Of a DNA stretch of 64,000 nt, positions 62,197 to 64,000 are shown piece by piece (the first letter of the stretch is position 1; each line of letters begins with the position of its first letter). The stretch is from Devosia sp. 67-54 (GTDB lineage: Bacteria > Pseudomonadota > Alphaproteobacteria > Rhizobiales > Devosiaceae), in assembly GCF_001899075.1 (NCBI RefSeq), contig NZ_MKVA01000003.1, positions 372,001 through 436,000 of the forward strand, given 5' to 3'. The notes below the pieces were generated by a model. It was not told the DNA's origin and did no database searches. It saw only the letters and a program-made list of their open reading frames with translations. The translations under genes and the position numbers were made by a program.

Positions 62197-63792
62197 TCAC
62201 CCGTGCGTGCCGTCGGCCTCCGAGTAGATCTGCAGCTTGTGCCGCTTCTCGACCACCGGCGCCAGCGCGTCCATCACCCGGGCGCGCGGGAAGGTGGCGA
62301 TCACTTCGGTGCCGAAGCGCAGCTTCGAGAACAGGTCGAACCGCCCCTGGTGCAGCTCCATGATCTTCTGCACGATCGGCAGGCCGAGTCCCGCGCCCTG
62401 TTCCGCCGTCTTCTGCGCCAGGCTCCCCTGACCGAACGAGCTCAGCACCGTGGCGATCTCCTCCTCGGGAATCCCGGGGCCGTTGTCGCGCACCGAGATC
62501 ATCTGCCCGCCGTCGGGCGAGCGGTTGACCACGCACTGGATCTTGCCCGATTGCGGCGTGAACTTGATGGCGTTGCTGAGCAGGTTCAGCAGCACCTGCC
62601 GGATGGCGCGCTCGTCGCCCCACAGCTTGGGCAGATTGTGGCCATAGCTGAAGGTCAGCTCGATGCTCTTGGCCTTGGCGCGGATCTCCATCATCCGCCG
62701 GCAGTCCTCGGCGATGTCGACCAGCGACACCGCCTCCTCGTTGAGCTCGTACTTGCCCGCCTCGATCCGGCTCAGGTCGAGCAGCTCGTTGATCAGGTTG
62801 AGCAGGTGCTGGCCCGAGCGGTGGATGTCGCCGGCATATTCCTTGTACTGCGGCACCTGGTGCGGCCCCAGCAGCTCCGATTGCAGCACCTCGGAAAAGC
62901 CGATGATGGCGTTGAGCGGCGTGCGCAACTCGTGGCTCATCGTGGCGAGGAACTGCGACTTGGCGATGTTGGCCTGCTCGGCATGCCGCCGCGCTTCGTC
63001 CGACATCTCGCGCGCTTCTTCCAGCTCGTTGATCAGCTGGTCCTTTTCGGCCTGGTGCATGATCTCCTCGAGCTTGGAGCCATGCAGTTGCCGCGCCAGG
63101 TAGACGAAGAACACCTCGCCGCCGCACAGCACCGCCGCCAGCGACCAGTTGAGCGTGTTGAGCGGCCCGCCGATCCAGATCAGGTTGATCGCCACCGTCA
63201 GCGCCACCGGCAGCGTCGACATCAGCGTGGCGCCGGGCAGGGTGCGCGTCGACACCGCATTGGTGGCGATGCCCACCAGCGCCAGCGCGAACATCACCAC
63301 CACCAGGCTCGCTTCGTCGGTGCCGAACAGCGTGAACAGCGCCAGCAGCGCCCACGACACGCCGTAGATGGTCTCGACCGTGATGAACGTCGCCGTCCAC
63401 CGGGCGGCGTTGAACTTTTCCGGCGACGCCGCCTTGAACCGCCGCGCCGCCAGGACCACCGCCACATTGGACGCCGCGACCAGCCCCGCCCAGCCCGCCG
63501 CGACATACACCGGCACCCACAGGCTCGAAAACAGCGCCAGGATGGCGAACACCACCGGCAGCACCAGCGCGCCCCAATTGCGCGCATCGGCATATTCGTC
63601 GAGCAGCTCGAAATCGAAATCGGCGCGGGTGCCCGACGACGAGGTCAGGCGCTGGCGGGCGTCGAATACCGTCTTCTGCGCATTGCGGCGCAATTCGCGC
63701 CCCATCTGGGAGCGCACATCGGCCTGGTTGGCAGGCTCAAACGGCATCACGCTGGTACTCGACGAACTCGATACTGCGAAAAGCAAACGCAT
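62197..63792 (-). CDS. Membrane sensor histidine kinase, PdhS-like
   Basis: A 531-residue kinase (516 if it starts at the ATG at 63747). The N-terminal ~245 residues have six or seven membrane segments. A coiled coil (QLINELEEAREMSDEARRHAE) leads to His287 in MSHELRTPLNAIIGFSEVL. The ATP domain has NLLSNAIKFTPQSG, RDNGPGIPEE and GAGLGLPIV. The post-His segment (YAGDIHRSGQHLLNLINELLDLSRIEAGKYEL, split) is typical of PdhS-family kinases that control the DivK/CtrA pathway in Hyphomicrobiales. No partner regulator gene is adjacent. A cell-cycle role is inferred only from this similarity. Confidence 0.85.
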   Translation of the reverse strand: MRLLFAVSSSSSTSVMPFEPANQADVRSQMGRELRRNAQKTVFDARQRLTSSSGTRADFDFELLDEYADARNWGALVLPVVFAILALFSSLWVPVYVAAGWAGLVAASNVAVVLAARRFKAASPEKFNAARWTATFITVETIYGVSWALLALFTLFGTDEASLVVVMFALALVGIATNAVSTRTLPGATLMSTLPVALTVAINLIWIGGPLNTLNWSLAAVLCGGEVFFVYLARQLHGSKLEEIMHQAEKDQLINELEEAREMSDEARRHAEQANIAKSQFLATMSHELRTPLNAIIGFSEVLQSELLGPHQVPQYKEYAGDIHRSGQHLLNLINELLDLSRIEAGKYELNEEAVSLVDIAEDCRRMMEIRAKAKSIELTFSYGHNLPKLWGDERAIRQVLLNLLSNAIKFTPQSGKIQCVVNRSPDGGQMISVRDNGPGIPEEEIATVLSSFGQGSLAQKTAEQGAGLGLPIVQKIMELHQGRFDLFSKLRFGTEVIATFPRARVMDALAPVVEKRHKLQIYSEADGTHG

Positions 63793-63843
63793 TCGCTACG
63801 CTGAAGCGGGACCCTAGCCGGATCATGGTTAAGAGGCGGTGAA

Positions 63844-64000
63844 ATGCGGCAGTCGGTTTGGGGCAATCGCGGCAGGGTCCGGCCGCCGCGCGGCGTGCTG
63901 CCGGTGCTTGCGCTGCTGGCGGTCGGCGCCGTCGCTTTGGCCCGCTGGCAGCCCGACGCCACGCCCCTCGTCGGGCCGGCGACCGCCATCGATGGCGACA
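63844..64000 (+). CDS. Start of thermonuclease-like secreted protein (partial)
   Basis: Only the first 52 codons are present; the window ends inside the gene. The ATG is preceded by GAGGCGG. A hydrophobic signal or anchor (VLPVLALLAVGAVALA, about residues 18-33) is followed by PATAIDGD. That is how the staphylococcal-nuclease domain usually begins (xxVxDGDT). Nothing more can be said without the rest. Confidence 0.5.
   Translation, partial: MRQSVWGNRGRVRPPRGVLPVLALLAVGAVALARWQPDATPLVGPATAIDGD

Overview
The window is high-GC, very gene-dense DNA from an alphaproteobacterium of the order Hyphomicrobiales. The gene families fit a Devosia-like organism best: a gene transfer agent (GTA) tail gene, a FeuP/FeuQ-type pair, PutR/PutA, a hydroxyproline catabolic island and GC-rich palindromic intergenic repeats. 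This placement is inferred from gene content and was not tested by a search. No rRNA, tRNA, CRISPR array, transposase or integrase was seen, and no gene-free stretch exceeds about 220 bases.

Region 1 (1-3.7 kb) is the 3' end of a GTA or phage-tail cluster: the end of a large host-specificity protein, an M15-type endolysin, and a peptidoglycan-binding frame that runs into a holin-like membrane segment. A damaged hicA and an intact hicB follow. Region 2 (3.7-24.3 kb) is housekeeping and signalling: a small exported protein with a FeuPQ-like two-component pair, a lipoprotein, an unrecognised 399-residue protein, a two-gene flavoprotein operon, the ccmI-ccmE-ccmF-ccmH cytochrome c maturation operon, a DegP-type protease with a second two-component pair, glnE and an orphan sensor kinase. 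Region 3 (24.4-40.5 kb) has pepN, two tandem ABC exporters with a possible 33-residue gene between them, a mannoside operon (GH2 beta-mannosidase, DUF6580-type membrane protein, lyxose/mannose isomerase, DMT permease), ccdAB, a creatinase-like M24 protein, a type II NADH dehydrogenase, and a small protein co-oriented with the proline regulator PutR.

Region 4 (40.5-57.1 kb) is the most interesting part. putA is followed by a GntR/FCD regulator, a five-gene branched-chain-type ABC importer and seven catabolic genes. Together these could take up 4- and 3-hydroxyproline. The 4-hydroxy branch runs epimerase, FAD dehydrogenase, deaminase, then alpha-ketoglutarate semialdehyde. The 3-hydroxy branch runs two unrelated dehydratases, then pyrroline-2-carboxylate reductase to L-proline, which PutA oxidises to glutamate. 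The aldehyde dehydrogenase needed to finish the 4-hydroxy branch is not in the window.

Region 5 (57.1-64.0 kb) has dusA, a nucleoside deaminase, two retropepsin-like proteins (one with a small partner gene), the cobS/cobT cobalamin genes in divergent orientation, a membrane sensor kinase and the start of a secreted nuclease-like gene. Four GC-rich palindromic repeats of about 90-120 bp lie in intergenic gaps at 18.9, 22.6, 53.7 and 54.9 kb.
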